A program made the position numbers and the translations under genes. Below, in pieces: positions 55,993 to 64,000 of a DNA stretch of 64,000 nucleotides; the stretch's first letter is position 1, and each line of letters begins with the position of its first letter. The notes beneath the pieces were generated by a model. That model worked only from the letters and a program-made list of their open reading frames with translations. It was not told where the DNA came from and did not search any database. The DNA is from Tardiphaga sp. vice304 (GTDB lineage Bacteria; Pseudomonadota; Alphaproteobacteria; Rhizobiales; Xanthobacteraceae), in contig NZ_CP041402.1 of assembly GCF_007018905.1 (NCBI RefSeq), positions 3,832,001-3,896,000 on the forward strand. The letters are read 5' to 3'.

Positions 55993-56637
55993 ATGGCGGC
56001 AGACCACACAAGAACGGCGATCCTTTCCGCGGCTGAGCAACTTTATGCCGCCCGCGGCTTCGCGGATGTGACGATGCGTGACATCGTCGCCGCGGCGTCC
56101 GTCAACCTTGCCGCGGTGAACTATCATTTCGGCTCGAAGGACGAACTGATCGCCGAACTGTTCGTGTCCCGCGGTCTGGTCACCAACCGCGAGCGGCTCA
56201 ACGAGCTGAAGGCTGCGGAGGAAGCGGGGAAGGGCCGCGCCGAGCTTGCGGCGATCTTCACCGCTCTGGTCGGCCCAACGCTGCGCGGCTGCCTCGGCCC
56301 GGAGAAGCAGCGTTCGGACGCCGCGCGCTTCATGATCCGCGCCTCGATCGAGGCGGTTCCGCCGATCCGCAAGATCAAGAACCGTGAGGTCGATCACCTC
56401 CGGCGTTTTGCGGCGGCGATGCGCCGCACCCTGCCCGACCATGAGGACGCCGACATCTACTGGGGCATCCATTTCGCGCTGGCGATGGCGCACCAGACCA
56501 TCCGCGACAGCGAGCGGCTGGCCAAGATGTCCGACGGCGCCTGCGATCTCCATGATGTCGCGGGGATCATCGCCCGGATCGTCGGTGTGTCGGTGCTGGC
56601 GCTGGGCGGGCCAAGCCGCGGGCGTGAGCGCAGATAG
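55993..56637 (+). CDS. TetR-family transcriptional regulator
   Basis: 214 residues. The N-terminal helix-turn-helix is standard: RTAILSAAEQLYAARGFADVTMRDIVAAASVNLAAVNYHFGSKDELIAEL. The ligand domain resembles fatty-acid/acyl-CoA-responsive members (C-terminal TetR_C domain). It probably represses the divergent acyl-CoA dehydrogenase-phosphotransferase operon and is released by an acyl-CoA. Inference from context. Confidence 0.9.
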   Translation: MAADHTRTAILSAAEQLYAARGFADVTMRDIVAAASVNLAAVNYHFGSKDELIAELFVSRGLVTNRERLNELKAAEEAGKGRAELAAIFTALVGPTLRGCLGPEKQRSDAARFMIRASIEAVPPIRKIKNREVDHLRRFAAAMRRTLPDHEDADIYWGIHFALAMAHQTIRDSERLAKMSDGACDLHDVAGIIARIVGVSVLALGGPSRGRERR

Positions 56638-56692
56638 TCCGTGACGAACGGGCCCGGCCAGCCTATTGCGGGTTCGCAACCGGACGCATCGC

Positions 56693-57391
56693 ATGGATTC
56701 GCAGCAGGCAAGCCGCCATGTCGCGGCGGAGATCGAAGACGTCGGCAATTTGATGCGCTCGCTCGCCGGGCGCTATGAGGGGATTTTCTCCGGGCTGGCG
56801 GCGACGCTTCGGGAAACGCTGGCCCAATCCGGCACCATGGCCGAGGCCGCGCGCGACGCGACCGCGATCGCCGAGGCCGCCGCATCAAGCTTCCGCGACC
56901 ATATCTCCAACCAGCCGGCCATGGCTTGCGCCAGCGGCTGCAGCCCGTGCTGCCACCTCTACGTCCAGCTGCCGCCCGGCAGCGCCGCGCTGATCGCCGA
57001 CCATATTGCCGCGACCTTCCCGCCGGCCGCGCGCGCCGCGCTGCTGGCACGGCTGGCGGAGGCCGCCGCCGCCCTGCGCGACGCGCCGGAACCCAGCCGG
57101 CTACGGCTGCGCTGCGCGCTACTTGGCAACGACGATCGCTGCACGGTCTACGAGGTGCGCCCGCTATCCTGCCGCGCCTTCACCTCGAAATCGCTGCCGC
57201 GCTGCCAGCAGGTGGTGTTCGGCGACGCCCCGGGCGGCGTCGAGCAGAACGCCGGCCATTTCCGCATTCACACAGAGGCGACCTTCGCGCTCGAACAGGC
57301 GGCGAAGGATCGCGGGCTGCCGGCGGAGCAGAAGGGGCTGGTGGCGGCGCTGCTGGAGGAGATGCAGAAACGGAACAGCGACGCCGATTAG
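56693..57391 (+). CDS. YkgJ-family cysteine cluster protein
   Basis: 232 residues from ATG at 56693 (MDSQQASRHVAAEIEDVGNLMRSLAGRYEG). Cysteine motif ACASGCSPCCHLYVQL (about 78-88), then RCALLGNDDRCTVYEVRPLSCRAF, the CxxCC...C...C(x)YxxRPxxCR pattern of putative zinc or iron chelating proteins. A long N-terminal helical region is an addition to the minimal domain. Function unknown in the family. The end overlaps the convergent aldehyde dehydrogenase by 4 bases. Confidence 0.85.
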   Translation: MDSQQASRHVAAEIEDVGNLMRSLAGRYEGIFSGLAATLRETLAQSGTMAEAARDATAIAEAAASSFRDHISNQPAMACASGCSPCCHLYVQLPPGSAALIADHIAATFPPAARAALLARLAEAAAALRDAPEPSRLRLRCALLGNDDRCTVYEVRPLSCRAFTSKSLPRCQQVVFGDAPGGVEQNAGHFRIHTEATFALEQAAKDRGLPAEQKGLVAALLEEMQKRNSDAD

Positions 57392-58827
57392 CCGGAAAAC
57401 TGGCTGACATATTTGGTCGTCTGGAATTCCTGCAGGCCTTCGACACCGCCCTCCGAACCCACGCCGCTGTCCTTGTAGCCGCCGAACGGCGTTTCGGGCA
57501 GCGAGGCCTGCCAGTGGTTGATGATGACGTTGCCGCTCTGGATCACCTCGGCCATGACGGACGAATTCCGCATGTCATTGGTCATGACGTAGGACGCCAG
57601 ACCGAAGGGCAGCCGGTTCGACAGTCGGATCGCGTCCTCGACGGTCCGGAACGGCGCCGTGACCGCCAGCGGGCCGAACGGCTCGACGTTCGAGGCCATG
57701 CAATCATCGTCGACATTCGTCAGCACCGTCGGCCGATAAAAGAAGCCCTGATTGCCGCAGCGCTCGCCGCCGGCGGTCACGGCAATGGAACGCGCGCGCG
57801 CATCGTCCACAAACCGCTCCATCGATTCGACGCGCCGCGCATTGGCGAGCGGGCCCATCTTTGTCGTTGCTGCAAAGCCGTCGCCCACGGTGATCTTGTC
57901 TGCCAGCTCCGACAAACTGGCTGCGAAGCGATCGTGGATTGACTCGTGCACGAAGAACCGCGTCGGCGAGGTGCAGACCTGCCCGGAATTGCGAAACTTG
58001 GCGGCTACGGCCGACAAGGCCGCCGCCTCCGGATCGACATCGCCGAAGATCACCACCGGCGCGTGGCCGCCGAGTTCGAGCGTCATACGCTTCATGGTCT
58101 GCACGGCCAGCGCGCCGAGTTGCTTGCCGATCTGCGTCGAGCCGGTGACGGAGATGCCGCGAACGATGCTGGAGCCGACCAGTCTCGCGGAGATCATCGC
58201 GGGATCGCCGAACACGACGTTGAGCGCGCCCTCCGGTAGGCCAGCCTCCTGCAAGGCGCCGGCGATCGCCAGCGTCGTTGCCGGAGTTTCTTCCGACGGC
58301 TTGATGATGACGGAGCAGCCGGCGGCCAGCGCGCTGGAGATCTTTCGAGCGGGCGTGATCGCCGGCGCGTTCCACGGCGCGAAGGCTGCGATCGGACCGA
58401 GCGGTTCGCGAACCGCGATCTGCCGGATGTTCGAGCTGCGCGACGGGATCACGCGGCCATAGGCGCGGCGGCCCTCCTCTGCATTCCAGTTGAAGATCGC
58501 CGCCGCCGTCTCGACCTCGACGCGCGATTCCGCGATCGGCTTGCCGAGTTCGAGCGTGATCAGGCTCGCAATATTTTCGGCGCGCTCCAGCAGCAGCGCC
58601 GCGGCGCGCTGCAGGATTCGGCCCCGCTCGACCGGCGAGGTCTTGCGCCAGACCTCGTGGCCGCGCGCCGACGATGCCAGCGCAAGGTCGAGATCAGCGC
58701 CGGTGACATGCGGCAATTCTCCGAGCACGGCGCCGGTCGATGGATTGAGCACAGGCTCGGTGGCGCGACCGGCGCCGTCGCACCATCGGCCGTCGATCAG
58801 CAGCTTCAGCGCAGGATAATCGGCCAT
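57388..58827 (-). CDS. NAD(P)-dependent aldehyde dehydrogenase
   Basis: 479 residues. Rossmann segments GPIAAFAPWNAPAITPARKISSALAAGCSVIIKPSEETP and SVTGSTQIGKQLG. The catalytic Glu is in LELGGHAPVVIF and the Cys in NSGQVCTSPTRFFVH. The C-terminal NHWQASLPETPFGGYKDSGVGSEGG is the succinate-semialdehyde/benzaldehyde-dehydrogenase-like end. Last gene of the leftward catabolic operon; it probably oxidises the aldehyde produced by that pathway. Confidence 0.93.
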   Translation of the reverse strand: MADYPALKLLIDGRWCDGAGRATEPVLNPSTGAVLGELPHVTGADLDLALASSARGHEVWRKTSPVERGRILQRAAALLLERAENIASLITLELGKPIAESRVEVETAAAIFNWNAEEGRRAYGRVIPSRSSNIRQIAVREPLGPIAAFAPWNAPAITPARKISSALAAGCSVIIKPSEETPATTLAIAGALQEAGLPEGALNVVFGDPAMISARLVGSSIVRGISVTGSTQIGKQLGALAVQTMKRMTLELGGHAPVVIFGDVDPEAAALSAVAAKFRNSGQVCTSPTRFFVHESIHDRFAASLSELADKITVGDGFAATTKMGPLANARRVESMERFVDDARARSIAVTAGGERCGNQGFFYRPTVLTNVDDDCMASNVEPFGPLAVTAPFRTVEDAIRLSNRLPFGLASYVMTNDMRNSSVMAEVIQSGNVIINHWQASLPETPFGGYKDSGVGSEGGVEGLQEFQTTKYVSQFSG

Positions 58828-58846
58828 CTTCGTCTCCAGAAAGAAA

Positions 58847-58870
58847 CGGGCACGGCGAATGCCGTGCCCG
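58847..58870 (-). terminator. Hairpin between binding protein and aldehyde dehydrogenase
   Basis: CGGGCACGGC and GCCGTGCCCG with a 4-base loop, followed on the minus strand by TTTCTTTCT. It may lower expression of the aldehyde dehydrogenase relative to the binding protein, or end a transcript. Confidence 0.65.
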
Positions 58871-58899
58871 AGTTGGAAGGTCGCTTCGTATGCCGGCTC

Positions 58900-60114
58900 T
58901 TATTTGGCCACGCTGACCAGCGGGCAGTTGCCGTCCTTGATGGGACGGAACGCCTTGTCGCCGGGAACGGTGGCGAGGGTCTTGTAGTAGTCCCACGGAT
59001 ATTTGGACTCGGAGGGCTCCTTGACCTGCAGCAGGTACATGTCGCGGATCACCCGGCCGTCTTCGCGGATCGAGGCGTTGGTGGTGTAGAAGTCGTTGAT
59101 CGGCGTCTTCTTCATTTCCGGCACGACGACCGATCCGGCATCGCTCTTGCTGGCATCGACCGCCTTCAGATAGTGCGTGACCGCGCCGTAGACGGCGGCC
59201 TGCAGGCTGCCCGGCGCCTTGCCGCCGAACCGGGCCATGAAGCGCTTGCTCCATTCGCGGGTCTTGTCATTGGCGTCCCAATAGAAGCTGTCGGCGAAGA
59301 TAAGGCCCTTGGCGCTGGCGAGGCCGAGCGCATGAATGTCCGGCAGGTTGACCAGCAGTGCCGCGATGCTCTGGCCGCCCGCCGTGATGCCAAACTCGTT
59401 GGCCTGCTTCATCGCGGTCATCATGTCGGAGCCGGCATTGGCGAGGCCGATAACCTGCGCCTTGGAGGCCTGCGCCTGCAGAAGGAACGACGAGAAGTCC
59501 GACGAATTCAGCGGGTGCTTGGCGGAGCCGAGCACGGTGCCACCATTGGCCGTGACCACCTTGGCGGCTTCGGCTTCCAGCGCCTGGCCGAACGAATAGT
59601 CCGCGGTCAGGAAGTACCAGGACTTCAGGCCCTTCTGCACCAGCGGCGCGGTGGCGACATTGGCGAGCGCATAATTGTCGTAGGCCCAGTGGATGCCGAC
59701 CGGCGAGCAGGCCTTGCCGGTCAGATCCGGCGTGCCGGGCCCCGTGGCCAGAAACACCTTGTCCTTGTCGCGCGACAGCTGCTGCACGGCGAGCGCCACG
59801 CCGGACGACACGACCTCGGTGATGGTATCGACGCCTTCGGTATCGTACCACTTCCGCGCTAGCGCGAGACCGATGTCGGCCTTGTTCTGGTGATCGGCCG
59901 AAACCAGCTCGACCGGCATACCCGCGGCCTTGCCGCCGAAGTCTTCAACAGCCATTCTGGCAGCCAGCACGGAGCCGGCGCCGACATTGTCGGCATAGGG
60001 GCCGGACATGTCGGTCAGCACGCCGATCTTGACGGTGCCATTGGAGATCTCGGCCGACGCCGAGGTAATGAATGACATGACCGCAACGGTCGCCAGCAAT
60101 TTCTGCAATTTCAC
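58900..60114 (-). CDS. ABC transporter periplasmic substrate-binding protein (branched-chain amino acid type)
   Basis: 404 residues. Signal peptide MKLQKLLATVAVMSFITSASA, then the Peripla_BP_6 fold: ISNGTVKIGVLTDMSGPYADNVGAGSVLAARMAVEDFGG. Later VATAPLVQKGLKSWYFLTADYSFGQALE and IREDGRVIRDMYLLQVKEPSESKYPWDYYK are typical of the LivK-like proteins that bind aromatic acids or related carboxylates in rhizobia. No permease or ATPase gene is adjacent, so the rest of the transporter is elsewhere or outside the window. Confidence 0.92.
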   Translation of the reverse strand: MKLQKLLATVAVMSFITSASAEISNGTVKIGVLTDMSGPYADNVGAGSVLAARMAVEDFGGKAAGMPVELVSADHQNKADIGLALARKWYDTEGVDTITEVVSSGVALAVQQLSRDKDKVFLATGPGTPDLTGKACSPVGIHWAYDNYALANVATAPLVQKGLKSWYFLTADYSFGQALEAEAAKVVTANGGTVLGSAKHPLNSSDFSSFLLQAQASKAQVIGLANAGSDMMTAMKQANEFGITAGGQSIAALLVNLPDIHALGLASAKGLIFADSFYWDANDKTREWSKRFMARFGGKAPGSLQAAVYGAVTHYLKAVDASKSDAGSVVVPEMKKTPINDFYTTNASIREDGRVIRDMYLLQVKEPSESKYPWDYYKTLATVPGDKAFRPIKDGNCPLVSVAK

Positions 60115-60169
60115 GTTTCGCTCCCAGTGTTGTTTTTGTGTCGATGCGTGTTGAACCGGTTCGCCCGGC

Positions 60170-61012
60170 TCATTTGATCTTGTCGAGGACCGGCAGCAGG
60201 TAGCCGAGAAACTTCTCGGGATCCTCGCTCATCGGGAAGTGGCCGAGGCCCTGCATGATCTGGACGTGGCTGCCCTTGACCGACTTCGCCACGGCAAGCG
60301 TCTCTTCCGGCGTGCAGGAATAGTCATATTCGCCCGACAGCAGAAACAGCGGACACTTCGTGGTATCAATCTGCGCGACGCGCTCGCGGATATCTCCGTC
60401 GAGCTTGTAGAAATAAAGGTCGCCCTTGAACACGCCGGGGCCGCCCTGCATGTAGTGCCACAGCGTCTCCCAGCGCTCCTTGTCCGACGCATCGGGGCCG
60501 ACCAGGCCGGAGACGATGGCGGCACAGACCTCGCCGCCGTGCACGTCGGGGCGGTGCAGGAAGTTGAGGTCGTAATACGGATCGACATGCGCGCCGGCCT
60601 GCAGGCCGATGATCGCGCGGAAGGCTTCGGGGTGCTCCAGCGCCAGATGCAACACGATGCGGCCGCCGATCGAGCAGCCCATCACGATCGGCCGGTTGAG
60701 CTCAAGCGCCGCCGAGATCTCCAGGATCATCGTGGTATATTGCGCCGAGGTGAGCTGGTACTCTTCGTTGTGCCAGCCTTCCGGCGGCGACGACTTGCCG
60801 TGCCACGGCATGTCGAAGGCAATGACCCGATGCTTCGCCGTGACACGCGCATCATTCATCAGCGCGCGATACTGTCGGCCGTCGGCCCCGGCGGTGTGCA
60901 GGCACAAAAGCGGCGTGCCGTGGCCTGCTTCCTCGACATAGATGCGATGCTGGCGGCCGAACAGGTCGAGATGCAGATAGCGGCCGATGGTCGGCTCGAA
61001 GGTCACGGTCAT
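60170..61012 (-). CDS. Alpha/beta hydrolase
   Basis: 280 residues from ATG at 61012 (MTVTFEPTIGRYLHLDLFGRQHRIYVEEAG), overlapping the upstream stop as ATGA. Nucleophile elbow GCSIGGRIVLH, oxyanion segment LLCLHTAGADGRQY, AFDMPWHGKS, acid in SGEYDYSC and the His in LGHFPMSEDPEKF. Soluble esterase or C-C hydrolase. Coupling to the acyl-CoA genes suggests it cleaves a pathway intermediate or a thioester. The frame continues in a misleading way to 61468. Confidence 0.9.
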   Translation of the reverse strand: MTVTFEPTIGRYLHLDLFGRQHRIYVEEAGHGTPLLCLHTAGADGRQYRALMNDARVTAKHRVIAFDMPWHGKSSPPEGWHNEEYQLTSAQYTTMILEISAALELNRPIVMGCSIGGRIVLHLALEHPEAFRAIIGLQAGAHVDPYYDLNFLHRPDVHGGEVCAAIVSGLVGPDASDKERWETLWHYMQGGPGVFKGDLYFYKLDGDIRERVAQIDTTKCPLFLLSGEYDYSCTPEETLAVAKSVKGSHVQIMQGLGHFPMSEDPEKFLGYLLPVLDKIK

Positions 61013-61377
61013 CGAGCGGCTCCCGTCTCGCGCAGTTTCACCAGCGCTTCCTTGAAGTATCGAAGGTTGGCCATGAAGACCTGCAGATTGCCTTCGGCCT
61101 TCAGGGTGCGGCGCTTGATCAGCGCCATGAGGTCGTGATGCCCCGGCTGCGGCTTGGCAGTCCAGAACGCCGACCACTCCTCCTCGGAGGCGCGCAGCGC
61201 GAACGACCACGACGGCATCACGAACGGCCCGCGGGTGACTGAGACGATCTTGCCTTCCGCGATGGCAATCAGCCACGCTATCGCGCCGACCTCGAGCAGG
61301 AAGGTGGTGGTCAGGAACCGGCCGCGTTGCACCAGCATCGCGTCGGCATTGACCCTGGTTTGCAGTTCTTCGATCAT
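61009..61377 (-). CDS. Conserved hypothetical protein in the catabolic operon
   Basis: 122 residues: MIEELQTRVNADAMLVQRGRFLTTTFLLEVGAIAWLIAIAEGKIVSV, then FALRASEEEWSAFWTAKPQPGHHDLMALIKRRTLKAEGNLQVFMANLRYFKEAL. The pattern of a beta-rich first half and W-SAFW...P-PG-HD-MAL...-L-G resembles sterol-carrier (SCP-2)-like small proteins. It overlaps both neighbours by 4 bases (ATGA), so it is firmly part of the operon. It probably binds a hydrophobic acyl intermediate; inference. Confidence 0.75.
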   Translation of the reverse strand: MIEELQTRVNADAMLVQRGRFLTTTFLLEVGAIAWLIAIAEGKIVSVTRGPFVMPSWSFALRASEEEWSAFWTAKPQPGHHDLMALIKRRTLKAEGNLQVFMANLRYFKEALVKLRETGAAR

Positions 61378-63524
61378 GTTTCCTCCGTTCCGGCGAGGGC
61401 CACGAGCGCGTCGACCGCGACGACGCCCTGGCCCACCGGATTGATGATGAGCGGATTGATTTCGGCATCCAGCACGGTGACGTCGTTATCGAGCGCGAGT
61501 TGCGACATCGCCACGATGGCCTGCGCCAGCGCCTCTAGATCGCCGTGCGGCTTGTTGCGGAAGCCCTGGAACACGCTGGTGATCGCGAGTTCCGAAATCA
61601 TCTCCCGCGCGCCGTCGAGCGTGACCGGCGCCAAGCGGATGCTGCGGTCGCGGTAGATCTCGGTATAGATGCCGCCGGCGGCGAGCAGCACCAGCGGCCC
61701 GGCCTCGGGATCAACGCGGTAGCCGAGCAGCATTTCGCCGAGGCCGGAGGTCATCGGCTGCACCAGCACCTGCGAGACGTTGGCATCGGGGCGATGCGCG
61801 CGCACGCTGTCTGCGATCTTGCGGATCGCGGCTTCGAGCTGCATGGCATCTGCGACGTTGAGGACCACGCCGCCGACCTCGGTCTTGTGCGCGATTTCCT
61901 CGGACAGCAGTTTGACAGCCACCGGATAGGCGAATGGCAATTCGGTGGCGGTGGCATCGATGGCAATCGCAACGGCAGGCGCGTGCCGCATGCCGTGCTT
62001 GGCGAGAAGTTCGTAGGCCGCGAGTTCGTCGAGCTGCCTCGGGGTGTTCGCCGCGACGACACGCGGTTTGGGCATCGCACTCGGCGACCGGCGCTGCAGC
62101 GCCGCCTGGATCGCGTCGGCGCAGGATTCCGGCGTGCGGAAGTTAGCGATGCCGGCAGCCGTCAGCATCGCCAGCGCCTCAGGCGCCTCCGGCACCAGGA
62201 AGGTCACCAGCGGTTTCTGCGACAACGCGCTCTCGATCACCGGCTTCACCGCAAGCTCCGGCTGGAAGCGTGCGGAGGATCCGATCACGGCCACCACCAC
62301 ATCGAATTCCGGCGCGGCCAGCATGGTCTCCAATGCCGCCTTCATGATGTCGTAGCGCGTGCCGGCCAGCGTGAGGTCGATAATGCGCTCGCGCCCGGCG
62401 GCGACGCCGGCCTCGGTCAGCCGATCATAGGTCTCATGGCTTAGCTTGACGACATCGATGCCGCGGATGCCCAACTCATCCACGACCATCGCGGCGCCGC
62501 CCCCGGTCGTCGTGACGACGCCGACGCGCATGCTGCGCGGGCCCGCCGGGCGCGCCGGGAGACGCTGCAGCAGCGGCAGCGTCTCGAGCAGGGTTTCGAA
62601 ATTGAACACGCGCGCGATGCCGCAATCGGCGAGGAAGGCAGCGGCGACGTCGTCTTCGCCGGCCAGCGCGCCGGTGTGCGACAGCGCCAGTTCGGCGGCC
62701 GCCGCGGAGCGCCCGAGCTTGTAGGCGACCACCGGCTTGCCGCGCGCGGCCGCGCCGATCGCAAAGGTGCGCAGCGCATCGGCGTGGCGGATGCTTTCGA
62801 GAAACAGCATGTAGCCGGTGACTTCGGGATCATCGAGCGTCGCCGAGCAGATTTCACCGAGGCTGAGATCGATCTCGTTACCGACCGAGACCAGTCCGGC
62901 AAAGCCAATGTTGCGCGCCTTGCCGCGCGACACCAGCGCGCCGAGCAGACTGCCGGAATGCGAGGCGACGAAGATGCTGCCGCTCGGCAGGTCCGGTTCG
63001 GCGAAGGCGGCGTTCGCGGTGATGATGGTCTTGGCGCGCAGATTGATGGCGCCGAGGCTGGACGGGCCGAGGATGCGGAGCGACGTCGTCGCGCACAGCG
63101 CCTGCAGGCGTGCGACCAGTTCCTTCCCCTCCGCGCCGCCTTCGGAAAACCCGGCGGCCAGAATGGTGACCACGGCAACGCCGAGCCGCGCGCATTCCTC
63201 TGCGGCGGCAACGGCATCCGCGGTCGGCGTCAGGATGAAGACGTGATCCGGCACTTCCGGCAAAGCTGCGAGCGACGGCCACGCCTTCTCACCCAGCACG
63301 GTGGGCCGACGCGGATTGATCGGATAGACCATGCCCTTGTAACCGGCGCGTCGCAGAAACTGCAGCGGCCGCGACGAGGTCTTGGTGACATCATCGGACG
63401 CGCCGACCAGCGCGATGCTGCGCGGGGCCAGCAGCGCCTGCCCGAGCGTCGGCTTTGTCAGGTCATCCCGCACGGGCAGCATTTCCGCGCTGGTCGAACT
63501 TGCGTTCGAATACGTCTTCGGCAA
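61374..63524 (-). CDS. ADP-forming acyl-CoA synthetase (acetate-CoA ligase family)
   Basis: Up to 716 residues. Fused alpha-beta type: CoA-binding domain (LLAPRSIALVGASDDVTKTSSRPLQFLRRAGYKGMVYPINP), succinyl-CoA-ligase-like domain with phospho-His region LALSHTGALAGEDDVAAAFL, and a C-terminal ATP-grasp domain (LAKHGMRHAPAVAI ... GYRVDPEAGPLVLLAAGGIYTEIYRDRSIRLAP). It makes or uses acyl-CoA with ATP/ADP. The frame from 63524 overlaps the upstream gene by 62 bases; an ATG at 63482 (MLPVRDDLTKP) overlaps by 20 and is likelier. The stop overlaps the next start as ATGA. Confidence 0.9.
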   Translation of the reverse strand: MPKTYSNASSTSAEMLPVRDDLTKPTLGQALLAPRSIALVGASDDVTKTSSRPLQFLRRAGYKGMVYPINPRRPTVLGEKAWPSLAALPEVPDHVFILTPTADAVAAAEECARLGVAVVTILAAGFSEGGAEGKELVARLQALCATTSLRILGPSSLGAINLRAKTIITANAAFAEPDLPSGSIFVASHSGSLLGALVSRGKARNIGFAGLVSVGNEIDLSLGEICSATLDDPEVTGYMLFLESIRHADALRTFAIGAAARGKPVVAYKLGRSAAAAELALSHTGALAGEDDVAAAFLADCGIARVFNFETLLETLPLLQRLPARPAGPRSMRVGVVTTTGGGAAMVVDELGIRGIDVVKLSHETYDRLTEAGVAAGRERIIDLTLAGTRYDIMKAALETMLAAPEFDVVVAVIGSSARFQPELAVKPVIESALSQKPLVTFLVPEAPEALAMLTAAGIANFRTPESCADAIQAALQRRSPSAMPKPRVVAANTPRQLDELAAYELLAKHGMRHAPAVAIAIDATATELPFAYPVAVKLLSEEIAHKTEVGGVVLNVADAMQLEAAIRKIADSVRAHRPDANVSQVLVQPMTSGLGEMLLGYRVDPEAGPLVLLAAGGIYTEIYRDRSIRLAPVTLDGAREMISELAITSVFQGFRNKPHGDLEALAQAIVAMSQLALDNDVTVLDAEINPLIINPVGQGVVAVDALVALAGTEET

Positions 63525-64000
63525 TCCGGTTCTTGAGGATTTCGGTCGAGCCGCCGGCGATCATCCAGCCGCGGGTGCGGCGCATGCAGTATTCGGCGAG
63601 CGAGTCCTGGCTGTAGCCGAGCCCGCCCATGATCTGCACCGCCTCGTTGGCGACGTCGAACCCGGCCTGGTTGCAGGCGAGTTTCGCGATCGCCGTGTTG
63701 TAGGGCGACGGCAGGCCGCTCTCGATGCTGGCGGCGCGGTACAGCAGCATCTGCGCGGAATCGAGCTTCAGCGCCATGTCGGCGAATTTCCACTGCAGGC
63801 CCTGGAATTCGCACAGCGGCCGGCCGAACTGCTTGCGGATCAGCGCGTGCTCGCGCGCCAGGTTAAAGGCGTAGCGGCCGAGCGCCAGCGAGCGCGACGA
63901 ATTGCCGAGCCGCTCGACGTTGAAGCCGGAGATCTGTTTCTTGAAGCCGCCAATGCCGAGCAGGACATTCTCCTTCGGGATGCGGCAATTCTCGAAATAC
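63463..64000 (-). CDS. Acyl-CoA dehydrogenase, C-terminal part (5' end outside window)
   Basis: About 178 residues at the right edge. From the edge it reads YFENCRIPKENVLLGIGGF ... SGFNVERLGNSSRSLALGRYAFNLAREHALIRKQFGRPLCEFQGLQWKFADM, continuing into MALKLDSAQMLLYRAASIES and ending in IMGGLGYSQDSLAEYCMRRTRGWMIAGGSTEILKNRIAEDVFERKF. The catalytic-base helix and the substrate-binding C-terminal bundle are visible. It starts the catabolic operon, or lies further down it, and oxidises the acyl-CoA made by the synthetase. Confidence 0.93.
   Translation of the reverse strand, partial: YFENCRIPKENVLLGIGGFKKQISGFNVERLGNSSRSLALGRYAFNLAREHALIRKQFGRPLCEFQGLQWKFADMALKLDSAQMLLYRAASIESGLPSPYNTAIAKLACNQAGFDVANEAVQIMGGLGYSQDSLAEYCMRRTRGWMIAGGSTEILKNRIAEDVFERKFDQRGNAARAG

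Noticed and set aside
61013..61468. N-terminal extension of the alpha/beta hydrolase
   Set aside because: It is an out-of-frame reading of the 122-residue gene and the synthetase end; the coupled ATG at 61012 is the family start.

Overview
The window looks like the chromosome of a high-GC alphaproteobacterium of the Bradyrhizobium/Rhodopseudomonas/Tardiphaga group (Nitrobacteraceae). Grounds: alphaproteobacterial RpoB, RpoC, L7/L12, NusG and SecE sequences; the tuf - tRNA-Trp - secE - nusG - rplKA - rplJL - rpoBC layout; HWE-type kinase, EamA and acyl-CoA genes; and short GC-rich palindromic repeats of the kind seen in Bradyrhizobium genomes. Genus is an inference.

Layout, left to right. 1-660: start of the str operon on the minus strand (rpsL, then rpsG cut by the window edge) with a long leader to 1487. 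1488-8150: a REC-HWE kinase, an ABC exporter with acidic ends, a palindromic repeat pair, a flavin oxidoreductase fused to a methyltransferase, and a decayed fructose-PTS remnant. 8206-18114: rpoC, rpoB, rplL, rplJ. 18698-24300: a block that separates rplJ from rplA, holding a HAD hydrolase, a three-gene molybdenum hydroxylase operon whose cytochrome gene has an in-frame stop, a D-2-hydroxyacid dehydrogenase and a small gene. 24474-28033: rplA, rplK, nusG, secE and a zinc alcohol dehydrogenase.

28236-45200 is a 17 kb integrated element. It sits at the 3' half of tRNA-Trp and is bounded by 42-bp direct repeats. It carries a tyrosine integrase, an Arc-type regulator and an excisionase-like protein around a divergent promoter/operator region, several tiny overlapping genes, a RepA-like helicase, a lipoprotein, three or four large virion-like proteins, and small and large terminase subunits. 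I see no capsid, portal or tail gene. It may be a phage satellite or a cut-down prophage. A complete IS21-family element (39765-42406, 6-bp target duplication) has landed inside it.

45235-64000 returns to the chromosome: tuf with a second tuf 3' end left downstream, a serine hydrolase, a histidine phosphatase, an SDR dehydrogenase, an MFS transporter followed by a second copy of the SDR 3' end, two tandem EamA transporters (one frameshifted), an acyl-CoA dehydrogenase/phosphotransferase pair with a divergent TetR regulator, a YkgJ-type cysteine cluster protein, and a catabolic operon (acyl-CoA dehydrogenase, ADP-forming acyl-CoA synthetase, alpha/beta hydrolase, periplasmic binding protein, aldehyde dehydrogenase) running off the right edge.

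Recurring theme: several places keep scars of recombination, namely duplicated gene ends, in-frame deletion fusions and single-base inactivations. Long antisense reading frames opposite rpoB, rpoC and other genes are ignored as products of high GC.
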